DNA of 64,000 nucleotides, from contig CAYJFZ010000007.1 in NCBI GenBank assembly GCA_964369975.1, positions 11,011 to 75,010 of the forward strand, in the 5' to 3' direction. Source of the stretch: RGIG3102 sp964369975 (GTDB lineage Bacteria > Bacillota > Clostridia > Oscillospirales > Ruminococcaceae). Both the position numbers and the translations under genes were made by a program. Numbering within the stretch: the stretch's first letter is position 1; each line of letters begins with the position of its first letter. Below, in pieces: positions 45,276-53,244 of the stretch. Under the pieces are notes generated by a model. That model saw only the letters and a program-made list of their open reading frames with translations, made no database searches and was not told the DNA's origin.

Positions 45276-45584
45276 TTGAAAAAAATATCAAAAAGCACTG
45301 TTTTAGCTGTTTTACTTTTTGTGTTAGTAGTTAGTATTTCCGTTTATTCAGCCCGAACTATTTCACAAGATGTAACCCAGCAACAAAAAGAGATAATAAA
45401 TAATGCTGTTACAAGAAGTGCTGTTCAATGTTATGCAATAGAAGGTGCATATCCTATCGATATCGAATACTTAGAAGATAATTATAGCTTAAGATACGAT
45501 GATGAAAATTTTGTAGTGCATTATTCTTATGTAGGTGGTAACTTACTGCCAGAAATAGCTGTGTTTTACATAGGCGATAATTAA
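45276..45584 (+). CDS. Small pseudopilin-like protein
   Basis: The 102-residue protein has one N-terminal membrane helix (about residues 7-26) and a short extracellular part (AVQCYAIEGAYPIDIEYLEDNY) that resembles the YP-xxx-YL region of major pilins and GspG pseudopilins. There is no clear prepilin peptidase site (G/A before F and Glu+5). It starts with TTG after GGGGG. Role inferred from operon position. Confidence 0.6.
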   Translation: MKKISKSTVLAVLLFVLVVSISVYSARTISQDVTQQQKEIINNAVTRSAVQCYAIEGAYPIDIEYLEDNYSLRYDDENFVVHYSYVGGNLLPEIAVFYIGDN

Positions 45585-45598
45585 AAGAAAGGTGTTAA

Positions 45599-46090
45599 AT
45601 GATGAAATTTCCTAAACGAGGAATAAGTGTAATTTTTACATTATTATTGTTTTGTATATATACAGGTAGCGCCTTAGTTTTAGTTACCATAGGCTCAAAT
45701 GTATACTCGCAAAATACTAATGACTCAAAATCGAGTTATGATATAAGAACCTCTGCTTTATATATAACTGAAAAAGTAAGGCAGAATGAAACTATAAACT
45801 CAGTAAGTGTTGAGCAGGTAAATGGCAATGACGCCTTAGTACTTTCAATAACTGTGAATGAAAATATTTATCAAACTTGGGTGTATGAAGAAAACGGCTA
45901 CTTATGCGAGATACTAATACCACAAGGCCAAGAAATATTAGAAAATACAGCGCAAAAAATAATGCCAATAGAAAATGTAAGTTTTACAATTAATGAAAAA
46001 GGGATTTTAACTTTTGAATTTGTAGCAATAGATGGAGAAACTTATAATTCGCATATCTTCCTTGATACAGTAAAGGGGGATACAATATGA
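45599..46090 (+). CDS. Pilin-like membrane protein
   Basis: The 163-residue protein has an N-terminal helix (about 12-34) preceded by KRG and followed by an extracellular part with predicted beta strands, like a minor pilin of the DUF4860/PilW sort. Two adjacent ATGs are possible; the second at 45602 has the better spacing from AAAGGTG. It overlaps the next gene by four bases (ATGA), so translation is coupled. Confidence 0.6.
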   Translation: MMKFPKRGISVIFTLLLFCIYTGSALVLVTIGSNVYSQNTNDSKSSYDIRTSALYITEKVRQNETINSVSVEQVNGNDALVLSITVNENIYQTWVYEENGYLCEILIPQGQEILENTAQKIMPIENVSFTINEKGILTFEFVAIDGETYNSHIFLDTVKGDTI

Positions 46091-46506
46091 AAAAAGTAAA
46101 AGTGAAATTCTTTTTAATAGAGCTTGTTATAAATAGTTTAATGTTTACTATTTGCGCAGCTATCTGTTTAAACTTATTTGTACAAGGCTATACACAATCA
46201 AAAGATGCAAGGCAGCTTTCAATGGCAACTTTAGTATCTCAAAATACTGCAGAGTTAATAAAAGCGTATAACGCAGACTTGCCTATTGAAATGATAAGCG
46301 AAGAAATAGATGATGTATACTATGTTTATTATAATGAAGACTGGCAAATAACAAACAAAGATACACAAAGCTTTGTCTTATCTTATGATGCAAACCTAAA
46401 TGAGGGTTTACTTACAAGTGTAATATCAGTAAAAGACAAAGACGAAGAAATCTACTCTTTAAAAGTAAAAAAATACATAGGTGAGGAGAGTATAAATAAT
46501 GGATAA
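46087..46506 (+). CDS. Minor pilin-like protein with partial prepilin motif
   Basis: The 139-residue protein starts KVKVKFFLIELVINSLMF, close to the type IV prepilin pattern (F-x-L-I-E-L, Glu+5) but without the glycine before the cleavage site. A single helix and a small beta-rich domain follow. It overlaps its neighbours by four and eight bases. AAAGGGG lies before the ATG. It is probably a minor pilin, perhaps not cut by a peptidase. Confidence 0.65.
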   Translation: MKKVKVKFFLIELVINSLMFTICAAICLNLFVQGYTQSKDARQLSMATLVSQNTAELIKAYNADLPIEMISEEIDDVYYVYYNEDWQITNKDTQSFVLSYDANLNEGLLTSVISVKDKDEEIYSLKVKKYIGEESINNG

Positions 46507-46906
46507 AACAAACAAAACTTCTCAAACTGTGGGGATTACATCGCTAATAACATTTTTTACAATTTTAATTTTAGCATCGTTTTCACTATTGATTGTTTCT
46601 ACAGCAACTAACGATGCACAATTATCGCAAAACACATCAAAATCTGTGAGCGAGTATTATATAGCGGATTCTTTAGCAGAAGAAAAATTAGCGCTATTAG
46701 ACAGTATTTATAAAACATACAAAAATCAAGAAGATTTCATTGAAAACTTAAATGAAAATGGGTTTTATTTAACACAAGATACACAAGGATATGATATAGT
46801 AATCGAATACTCAATACAGATAAACCCTGCAAAAATTTTGCAAGTAGAAATAGGCTTTATAAATGATAGCTTTGAAAAATTAAGCTGGCAGACTATAATT
46901 ATATAA
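46499..46906 (+). CDS. Pilin-like membrane protein
   Basis: The 135-residue protein has one N-terminal helix (about 13-37) after a short polar stretch and an extracellular part with the AEEKLA helix seen in PilX/GspK-like minor pilins. GGTGAGGAG lies within the end of the previous gene. The lack of a classical cleavage site matches its neighbours. Assignment rests mainly on operon context. Confidence 0.55.
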   Translation: MDKTNKTSQTVGITSLITFFTILILASFSLLIVSTATNDAQLSQNTSKSVSEYYIADSLAEEKLALLDSIYKTYKNQEDFIENLNENGFYLTQDTQGYDIVIEYSIQINPAKILQVEIGFINDSFEKLSWQTIII

Positions 46907-46920
46907 TGGAGGCTAATAAA

Positions 46921-48144
46921 ATGGACTTTAAAGAAAATAAAAATGAAAATTCAATTTTAAATGAGGTAAAAGAAGCAATAGGCGAAGTAACAGGAAGCGT
47001 TAAAGAAGTGATAGGCGAAGCTAAAGAAATGGTAAATATCTTAACTAAAGCAGAGGTATCACAAGAAGATGCCTTACTAAGCGATGTAAAAGAATTATTA
47101 AAATATGCAGTAGATAATGGCGCTGTTGATATATTTTTAGTAGCCGGTAGAGCAGTGAGCTATAAAAGTAAACAAAAAATTCAATCAGTAAACTCAACTA
47201 TAATTTTACCAGATTTAAGCGAAAAACTAATTAAACAAATTTACGATATAGCAAAAAGGAATATAGAAATTTTAAAGCAAAGAGGAGATGATGACTTTTC
47301 TTTTGCTGTAAAAGATGTATCTCGCTTTCGTATAAATACTTATAAGCAAAGAGGCTCAATAGCAGCGGTAATAAGAGTAGTTCCTTTTTCTTTACCAACT
47401 GCAGAAGAAAACAATATACCAAAAGAAATTATAGATTTAGGTAAAACAAAAAGAGGCTTAGTATTAGTTACAGGCTCATCTGCGAGTGGTAAAACAACGA
47501 CTTTAACTTGTATTTTAGATGAAATTAACAAAAATGATGAATCTCATATCATTACCCTTGAAGATCCTATTGAATACCTACACAGCCATAAAAAAAGCAT
47601 AATTTCACAAAGAGAAATCTCTTTAGATACAGGGAATTACCCAGTGGCTTTAAGGGCGGCTTTAAGACAAAGCCCAGATGTAATATTAATAGGTGAGCTT
47701 CGTGATGCACAGGCTATTAGCATATCTCTAACAGCGGCAGAAACAGGACATTTAGTATTTTCAGCCCTGCATACTTTAGGCGCTGCAAACTCCATAGACA
47801 GACTCGTAGACACCTTTGAAGCGAGCCAACAAGAGCAAATAAGAATGCAGTTATCTATGGTGTTACAAACTGTTGTTTGTCAGCAATTAATTTTAACAAA
47901 ATCAGGTGAATTAGTACCTGTTTTTGAAATAATGCACTGTAATAATGCTATAAGAACTCTAATAAGAGAAGGTAGAACTCATCAAATTAACCATATTATA
48001 CAATCATCTCAAGGTGAGGGTATGAGAAGTATGGATAATAGCATTTTAGCCTTATATAAAGAAGGCAAAATTGATAAAGAAACAGCATTAAAACATAGCT
48101 TAACTCCTGCTTTCTTACTTCGCCAAATCGAAGATAATATGTAA
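46921..48144 (+). CDS. pilT: PilT-like twitching ATPase
   Basis: The 407-residue protein is a hexameric secretion ATPase: an N-terminal coiled or charged extension (about 1-55), a domain with the DIFLVAGRAVSYK segment, Walker A GSSASGKT at 185-192, the Asp box ITLEDPIEYLH, Walker B SPDVILIGELRD and the His box TGHLVFSALHT. AIRTLIREGRTHQI is the PilT-type C-terminal signature, so it belongs to the retraction-ATPase subgroup. The ATG at 46921 follows GGAGG; an upstream ATG precedes that site. It is the only pilus ATPase in the window. Confidence 0.9.
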   Translation: MDFKENKNENSILNEVKEAIGEVTGSVKEVIGEAKEMVNILTKAEVSQEDALLSDVKELLKYAVDNGAVDIFLVAGRAVSYKSKQKIQSVNSTIILPDLSEKLIKQIYDIAKRNIEILKQRGDDDFSFAVKDVSRFRINTYKQRGSIAAVIRVVPFSLPTAEENNIPKEIIDLGKTKRGLVLVTGSSASGKTTTLTCILDEINKNDESHIITLEDPIEYLHSHKKSIISQREISLDTGNYPVALRAALRQSPDVILIGELRDAQAISISLTAAETGHLVFSALHTLGAANSIDRLVDTFEASQQEQIRMQLSMVLQTVVCQQLILTKSGELVPVFEIMHCNNAIRTLIREGRTHQINHIIQSSQGEGMRSMDNSILALYKEGKIDKETALKHSLTPAFLLRQIEDNM

Positions 48145-48199
48145 AATATTACAAATAGTATAAATAATTCAATTTATTACTCTCAAAACAAGGGACAAA

Positions 48200-48907
48200 A
48201 TGAAAAAGAAAAACAATATAATTAAAAAGATATTTTTAATAATAATTGTCATTATAATAGCTTCTTCACTTGCCTTAGTAGCTTGGGCACAATCGCCTTA
48301 TTTAGCTCAAGACATAGCTTTAGAAACTATGAATAGTAGCGATAATATTAGCTACACAGACAACTATACAATAATAAAAGCAAATGAAAACGCTGATACA
48401 GCCTTGATATTTTATCCTGGTGCTGATGTAGAAGCAATAGCGTATTTGCCCTTATTAAAAACTATACAGGAAAACTCAAATATAACTTGCATAATAGTAG
48501 AAATGCCACTTAATTTAGCTTTTTTAGGCATTAATGAAGCGGATAAGGTTATGCAGTTAGAGGAGTTAAGTAATATTGAAAACTGGTATATTTCAGGGCA
48601 TTCTTTAGGTAGCGCTATGGCGAGTGTGTATGCACAAGATAACGATGAAAAAGTAGAAGGTTTAATAGTTTTAGGTGGCTATGTTTATGGGGAATATGAT
48701 AAAGAAAAATCCCTAACTATTTATGGTACTTTTAACTCAGAGCTTGAAAAATATATGGACTATGAAGAAAATATTATGATAATTGAAGGCGGAAACCATG
48801 CACAGTTTGGAAACTATGGAAAGCAAAAAGGTGACCCTGATGCAACCATAACTCCAGATGAGCAACAAAAAATCACAGCACAATTAATAGATGAATTTAT
48901 TTTTTAA
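48200..48907 (+). CDS. Alpha/beta hydrolase with N-terminal membrane anchor
   Basis: The 235-residue protein has a membrane helix (about 11-30) and a compact alpha/beta hydrolase fold with the nucleophile elbow SGHSLGSAMAS and a late His in GGNHAQFGNYG. This resembles the PF12695-type hydrolases found in many Firmicutes. Substrate unknown; it acts outside the membrane if the helix is a signal anchor. It may be the last gene of the pilus-like run, 55 bases after pilT, though AAGGGAC is its own ribosome site. Confidence 0.85.
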   Translation: MKKKNNIIKKIFLIIIVIIIASSLALVAWAQSPYLAQDIALETMNSSDNISYTDNYTIIKANENADTALIFYPGADVEAIAYLPLLKTIQENSNITCIIVEMPLNLAFLGINEADKVMQLEELSNIENWYISGHSLGSAMASVYAQDNDEKVEGLIVLGGYVYGEYDKEKSLTIYGTFNSELEKYMDYEENIMIIEGGNHAQFGNYGKQKGDPDATITPDEQQKITAQLIDEFIF

Positions 48908-48924
48908 ATAAATAATAGCAACAA

Positions 48925-48961
48925 AAAAACGACTATACAAATTTTGTATAGTCGTTTTTGT
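48925..48961. terminator. Bidirectional terminator
   Basis: AAAAACGACTATACAAA/TTTGTATAGTCGTTTTT stem between convergent genes. Confidence 0.85.
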
Positions 48962-48998
48962 TTTAAGCTGTGGTGAGTTGAAATATATTATATTCATT

Positions 48999-49466
48999 TT
49001 AATCTTCGATGTCTAAACCGCTATTTATTTTTTGTTGTTTTTTATCATTTAAGTAAGCTAATGTTTTTAATACTATAAAAGACATAATAGTAGCACTTAC
49101 AAAACTTACAACAGCAACTGAAATTATATGCATAACTATATTTTCTTTTGCGGTCACATCATAGCTAAAGTAGTTTTGAATTGTATTAATAATTGATATA
49201 ACAAGCCCTGTAAAAATACTTTGTATAGCAATCACTGAACTACTTTTTTTATCGCTTGCTGGATATATATCGTTGCCCTTAATCATATTAAAGATTAATA
49301 AATACACTGACATTGATAGCCAAACAAGCATCTCTACAACATATTGTGAAACAGGAGCATCTAAATATTGTTGCACAAGTGTGGAAATAAGGAGTATAAA
49401 CCATACTATCATAAACCCATCGCTTTGAATTTTTCGTTTTGATAAAATAATTCTTTCATCTTTCAT
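48999..49466 (-). CDS. Membrane protein encoded with XRE regulator (DUF6773-like)
   Basis: The 155-residue protein has four predicted membrane helices and a short charged N-terminus (MKDERIILSKRK). Its arrangement behind a small XRE-type regulator matches a common Firmicutes pair. The ATG at 49466, preceded by GGAGG, overlaps the 3' end of the regulator gene by 11 bases; an in-frame start nine codons upstream has no site. Function unknown. Confidence 0.72.
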   Translation of the reverse strand: MKDERIILSKRKIQSDGFMIVWFILLISTLVQQYLDAPVSQYVVEMLVWLSMSVYLLIFNMIKGNDIYPASDKKSSSVIAIQSIFTGLVISIINTIQNYFSYDVTAKENIVMHIISVAVVSFVSATIMSFIVLKTLAYLNDKKQQKINSGLDIED

Positions 49467-49665
49467 AATTTTCTTCCTCCCAGAATAAGTCATTTAATGT
49501 TTTGTTAAGTGCTTTACAGATTGCAATGCATAAATTTAGTGTAGGGTTATAGTTACCGGCTTCAATCAAGCCAATAGTTTGCCTTGTCACCCCAACTGCT
49601 TTTGCTAAATCTTCTTGCTTCATATCACACTCTATTCGAGCTATTTTTATTTTTTTATTTTTCAT
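49456..49665 (-). CDS. XRE family helix-turn-helix regulator
   Basis: The 69-residue protein is a single Cro/CI-type domain: KIARIECDMKQEDLAKAVGVTRQTIGLIEAGNYNPTLNLCIAICKALNKTLNDLFW, with the helix-turn-helix at about residues 17-37. It most resembles the short YozG/YvaO-like regulators that control a neighbouring membrane protein gene. GGAGGCA precedes the ATG. Likely autoregulated. Confidence 0.92.
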   Translation of the reverse strand: MKNKKIKIARIECDMKQEDLAKAVGVTRQTIGLIEAGNYNPTLNLCIAICKALNKTLNDLFWEEENYER

Positions 49666-49788
49666 AAGTGCCTCCCTACATTACATAATATAACATATTT
49701 ATTGCACAATGTCAATTATATATTGCATTTTCTTAAAAAATAATAGACTATGTTTCAAGTCTTTTAAATATCCATATTAAATTTCTAC

Positions 49789-50093
49789 AAAATAAAAACT
49801 CAGAAACTATTGCTTCTGAGCTTTTTCTGGGGTAGATGGATTCGCTTTTTTGCGAAAAAGCCACGGTGGTTGAAACAGTGTGCTACACTGTTTCTAAGAG
49901 CCACCTTTCGAATCCATAATAAAATAAAAAAAGACAAAATAAAAACTCAGAAACTATTGCTTCTGTGACTTTTTCTGGGGTAGATGGATTCGCTTTTTTG
50001 CGAAAAAGCCACGGTGGTTGAAACAGTGTACTACACTGTTTCTAAGAGCCACCTTTCGAATCCATAAAAAATTAAAAAAAGACAAAATAAAAA
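49789..50093 (-). repeat. Tandem structured element behind tRNA-Gln (locus B)
   Basis: Two copies of a 147-148-bp unit lie downstream of tRNA-Gln on its strand. Each has an 80-bp element (49837-49916 and 49985-50064), a copy of the tRNA-Gln 3' end (GAATCCATCTACCCCAG) and a copy of its terminator (CTCAGAA/TTCTGAG). The element arms, TGGATTCG and CGAATCCA, copy the tRNA-Gln T-arm. The inner stems are GGTGG/CCACC, GAAACAGTGT/ACACTGTTTC and GCTTTTT/AAAAAGC. The core is almost the same as at the tRNA-Leu locus. From 49666 to 49788 nothing is seen apart from the likely regulator promoter. Confidence 0.85.
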
Positions 50094-50115
50094 CTCAGAA
50101 ACTATTGCTTCTGAG
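50084..50115 (-). terminator. Terminator of the tRNA operon
   Basis: On the minus strand CTCAGAA/TTCTGAG with a loop of eight, then TTTTTATTTT. Copies of it recur in the repeat units beyond. Confidence 0.75.
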
Positions 50116-50118
50116 CTT

Positions 50119-50194
50119 TGGCTGGGGTAGATGGATTCGAACCATCGGGATGACGGAGTCAAAGTCCGTTGCCTTACCGCTTGGCGATACCCCA
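50119..50194 (-). tRNA. tRNA-Gln (anticodon TTG)
   Basis: Acceptor TGGGGTA/TACCCCA, anticodon stem ACGGA/TCCGT enclosing CTTTGAC gives TTG, T-arm GATGG-TTCGAAT-CCATC, CCA encoded. Last of four tRNAs transcribed together. Confidence 0.95.
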
Positions 50195-50206
50195 ATATTA
50201 AATTGG

Positions 50207-50284
50207 TGGGGTGGATGATGGGATTCGAACCCACGATCTCCAGTGCCACAAACTGGCGCTTTAACCAACTAAGCTACACCCACC
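50207..50284 (-). tRNA. tRNA-His (anticodon GTG)
   Basis: Acceptor GTGGGTG/CATCCAC with an extra 5' G (G-1) opposite C73, anticodon stem CCAGT/ACTGG enclosing TTGTGGC gives GTG, CCA encoded. Confidence 0.95.
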
Positions 50285-50301
50285 GCATATAAATAAAAAA
50301 A

Positions 50302-50378
50302 TGGCGCGCCAGAAGGGATTCGAACCCCTGACCTACCGCTTAGAAGGCGGTTGCTCTATCCAACTGAGCTACTGGCAC
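50302..50378 (-). tRNA. tRNA-Arg (anticodon TCT)
   Basis: Acceptor GTGCCAG/CTGGCGC (one G-T), anticodon stem ACCGC/GCGGT enclosing CTTCTAA gives TCT, CCA encoded. Reads AGA, the main arginine codon in this window. Confidence 0.95.
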
Positions 50379-50410
50379 ACAGTCGTCACAACCCCAAGTC
50401 GCCATGGTGT

Positions 50411-50484
50411 TGGAGCGGGTGATGGGAATCGAACCCACACGACCAGCTTGGAAGGCTGGAGTTCTACCACTGAACTACACCCGC
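50411..50484 (-). tRNA. tRNA-Gly (anticodon TCC)
   Basis: Acceptor GCGGGTG/CACCCGC, anticodon stem CCAGC/GCTGG enclosing CTTCCAA gives TCC, CCA encoded. First of the four tRNAs. Confidence 0.95.
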
Positions 50485-50501
50485 ATATTTGCGACTTGAA
50501 A

Positions 50502-50530
50502 AGTATAACATATATTCCAACTTAAGTCAA
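50502..50530 (-). promoter_or_regulatory. Promoter of the tRNA operon
   Basis: On the minus strand TTGACT, 17 bases, TATACT, ending 17 bases before the tRNA-Gly 5' end. Confidence 0.75.
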
Positions 50531-50756
50531 TATGTTTTTCAAAAAAAATACACAAAAATTCATTTTTATCTAAAATTACCTTATTTTTTCTTAAAAAGAA
50601 GAAAAATATGTTTATCGATGATTAATTTATGAAAAAATATTATAAGAACATTAGTATAATTTTCTTGTGTTTTGTGTATTGATTTTACATAAGTGATTAC
50701 TTATTATACTATTAAAGATGTAAGAAAGAACTAATGGTAAAAAAAATAAAATAGCG

Positions 50757-50785
50757 TTGATTTTTTAACAATTTAGTGGTATAAT
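50757..50785 (+). promoter_or_regulatory. Promoter of ddl
   Basis: TTGATT, 17 bases, TATAAT, 52 bases upstream of the ddl start. Between this and the tRNA promoter (50531-50756) the sequence is AT-rich with no gene or structure that I can support. Confidence 0.75.
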
Positions 50786-50837
50786 TTTCATTTAAGTTGT
50801 AGTAGAATATATATATAAGATGGAAGGTGTTATACGA

Positions 50838-51902
50838 ATGAAACAAAATCTTGCGGTTATTTTTGGAGGAGAGTCCTCAGAATATGAAGTGTCGTTGCGT
50901 TCTGCAACGTTTATAATTGAAAACATAGATTGTGAAAAATACAATGTTGTTAAAATTGGAATAACAAAAACTGGTCAATGGCTGATGTATTCGGGTAATT
51001 CATCTCATATAGCAAGTGGTGAGTGGATAAACGATCCTAATAACGTAACTGCTTTTTTATCCCCCGATAAAAAAATTGGTGGGTTAGTGGTGTTTTATCC
51101 TGATAGGACAGATGTGATAAAATTAGATGTTATTTTTCCTGTTCTTCACGGAAAAAATGGGGAAGATGGGACAATTCAAGGATTGTTTAAATTGTCGGGA
51201 GTGCCTTATGTTGGATGCGATTGCCTTAGTTCTGCGGTTTGTATGGATAAAGCTGTTACCCATTCACTTTTAAACACAGCGAATATTGAGCAAGCTCATT
51301 ACATGTGGTTTTATTTTGATAGATATCAAGTCGACGCTCAAAGAGTGAGAGACAGAATTATTGCACGATTGAACTATCCGATGTTTGTAAAACCCGCAAA
51401 TTCAGGTTCTACTATTGGAATTAGCAAGGTGAATAACTCTGCTGAACTTCATGTAGCTATCATGAAAGCAGCAAAAGAAGATTTGAAAATTGTGGTTGAA
51501 GAAGGCGTGATTGGAAGAGAAATTGAGTGCGCTGTTTATGGAGGAAGAGACGCAGTTGCTTCGCCATTAGGAGAGATAATTCCCGGAGCTGAATTTTATG
51601 ATTATGATGATAAATATGTTAACAATAAATCACAAAATTTAATTCCTGCAAATCTTAGTGAAGAATTAGCGACAAAAGTTAGAGAAACGGCTGTAAGAGC
51701 TTATAAATATTTAGGGTGCGAAGGATTGGCAAGGGTTGATTTCTTTGTTTGTGACGATGGAAAGATTATTCTAAATGAAATTAACACCTTACCGGGTTTC
51801 ACAAGTATCAGTATGTATCCAAAACTGTGGTTGAGTACAGGAATCAGTAGCGGTTACTTGGTTCAAAATCTCATCGATACAGCGTTTAGAAGGTATAAAT
51901 GA
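50838..51902 (+). CDS. ddl: D-alanine--D-alanine ligase
   Basis: The cytosolic ATP-grasp enzyme makes D-Ala-D-Ala for peptidoglycan. The 354-residue protein has AVIFGGESSEYEVSL at the N-terminus, LHGKNGEDGTIQG, FVKPANSGSTIGISKV and the C-terminal EINTLPGFTSISMYPKLW. The FTSISMYPKL ending is the usual Ddl form. The ATG at 50838 follows GGAAGGTG. murI follows with overlap or a short gap, and peptidoglycan precursor genes together suggest an operon. Confidence 0.95.
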   Translation: MKQNLAVIFGGESSEYEVSLRSATFIIENIDCEKYNVVKIGITKTGQWLMYSGNSSHIASGEWINDPNNVTAFLSPDKKIGGLVVFYPDRTDVIKLDVIFPVLHGKNGEDGTIQGLFKLSGVPYVGCDCLSSAVCMDKAVTHSLLNTANIEQAHYMWFYFDRYQVDAQRVRDRIIARLNYPMFVKPANSGSTIGISKVNNSAELHVAIMKAAKEDLKIVVEEGVIGREIECAVYGGRDAVASPLGEIIPGAEFYDYDDKYVNNKSQNLIPANLSEELATKVRETAVRAYKYLGCEGLARVDFFVCDDGKIILNEINTLPGFTSISMYPKLWLSTGISSGYLVQNLIDTAFRRYK

Positions 51903-51910
51903 GGTGCTTG

Positions 51911-52720
51911 ATGGACAATAGACCTATAGGAGTTTTTGATTCGGGACTAGGCGGTTTAACTGCAATCAAAGAGTTAAAAAAAGTACTGCCAAATGAAAAA
52001 TTACTTTATTTTGGAGACACAGGAAGAGTTCCATATGGCACAAGAAGTAAGGAAACAATTTCAAAATATACAAATCAAGATATGAATTTTCTTTTGAGTC
52101 GTGACGTGAAAATGATTGTAGCAGCTTGCGCTACAGTTAGCTCGAACGCTCAAGAAGTACTTTCATCATCACCAGTTCCGTTTACCACAATTATACAACC
52201 AAGTAGCAAAACAGCACTAGATTTAACAAAAAATAACAGAATTGGAGTCATTGCAACCTCTGCAACGATTAACAGCAAGGCATTTGAGATTTGTTTGAAG
52301 GAACTTAATCCGAATTGTGAAGTGTTCAGCAAGGCTTGCCCATTGTTAGTGCCTCTGGTAGAAAGCGGATTTATTTCTGAAGAGGATGAAATAACCAACC
52401 TTGTAATTAAAAGGTATCTCAGTGAATTTAAAGACAAAGAGATTGATGTTTTAATTTTAGGGTGTACTCATTACCCGATTTTGGAGAAAAATATAAAAAA
52501 TGAAATGGGTGATGGTGTTGCGCTGGTTAACAGCGGAAAGGAAATCGCAAAATATTGTGCGGATTTACTTACTGAAAGAAATATAAGAGCAGATAAACAT
52601 AGTAAAGAAAGTGAGTTTTTTGTGAGTGACAGTGTTCAGAATTTTAATGAGATAGCAACAATCTGTTTGGGATCGAAAATCACAGAGAGCATAACCCAGA
52701 TAGATATAGAGAATTATTAG
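51911..52720 (+). CDS. murI: Glutamate racemase
   Basis: The enzyme supplies D-glutamate for peptidoglycan. The 269-residue protein has IGVFDSGLGGLTAIKEL, LLYFGDTGRVPYGTRS, a first catalytic Cys73 in AACATVSSNA and a second in LGCTHYPIL. The first motif is usually ACNTA, so CATVSSN is a small variant. The ATG at 51911 follows GAGGTG; an ATG at 51899 that overlaps the ddl stop is the alternative. Confidence 0.95.
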   Translation: MDNRPIGVFDSGLGGLTAIKELKKVLPNEKLLYFGDTGRVPYGTRSKETISKYTNQDMNFLLSRDVKMIVAACATVSSNAQEVLSSSPVPFTTIIQPSSKTALDLTKNNRIGVIATSATINSKAFEICLKELNPNCEVFSKACPLLVPLVESGFISEEDEITNLVIKRYLSEFKDKEIDVLILGCTHYPILEKNIKNEMGDGVALVNSGKEIAKYCADLLTERNIRADKHSKESEFFVSDSVQNFNEIATICLGSKITESITQIDIENY

Positions 52721-52798
52721 ATCTTTCTCGTCGTTAACTGCTTTGTTGACGGGATTGTGGAGTTTTACTTGTACAAAGCAGCGGAAATGGAGAAGAAA

Positions 52799-53230
52799 AT
52801 GAAAAAGAGAGAATACGTAATTTCTATTACGGGAAAGCAACAATACGACGATGATTTCGGTGAGATTAAAGTTGATACTGTAGGGACGTATGTCCGCAAA
52901 AATGATGTAAGATATATTACCTATAAAGAATACCAAGATGGTGACCCAAAAGTTTCAAGCACAGCGACTTTGAAAATTGAAAAAAATGACACGGTTACAC
53001 TCAGTAAAGATAATTCTTCAACTAGCTTGGTGCTTGAAAAAGGGAGAAGACATTTGTGTATGTATGACACCGGATTTGGTCATATTAGCATGGGCGTTTT
53101 TACCAGCGAGTTAAAAAACGAACTTACTGACAAAGGAGGGAAACTTAAAATCAATTACACTTTGGATATTGATTCTAATTTGTCAAGTAAAAATGAATTA
53201 TTTGTTGAAGTTAAAGAAAGTAATGGTTAA
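52799..53230 (+). CDS. DUF1934 (YwiB-like) beta-barrel protein
   Basis: The 143-residue protein fits DUF1934/YwiB, a calycin-like beta-barrel family: ISITGKQQYDDDFGEIKVDTVGTYVRKNDVRYITYKE, ..., TGFGHISMGVFTSEL. Its function is unknown. In B. subtilis ywiB also precedes argS, and the same order is present here, supporting the call. GGAG lies six bases before the ATG. Confidence 0.85.
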   Translation: MKKREYVISITGKQQYDDDFGEIKVDTVGTYVRKNDVRYITYKEYQDGDPKVSSTATLKIEKNDTVTLSKDNSSTSLVLEKGRRHLCMYDTGFGHISMGVFTSELKNELTDKGGKLKINYTLDIDSNLSSKNELFVEVKESNG

Positions 53231-53244
53231 GGAGAGTTTTGAGG

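Noticed and set aside
50018..50525. Reading frames over the tRNA operon (50018-50218, 50301-50525)
   Set aside because: They translate tRNA genes and repeat units.
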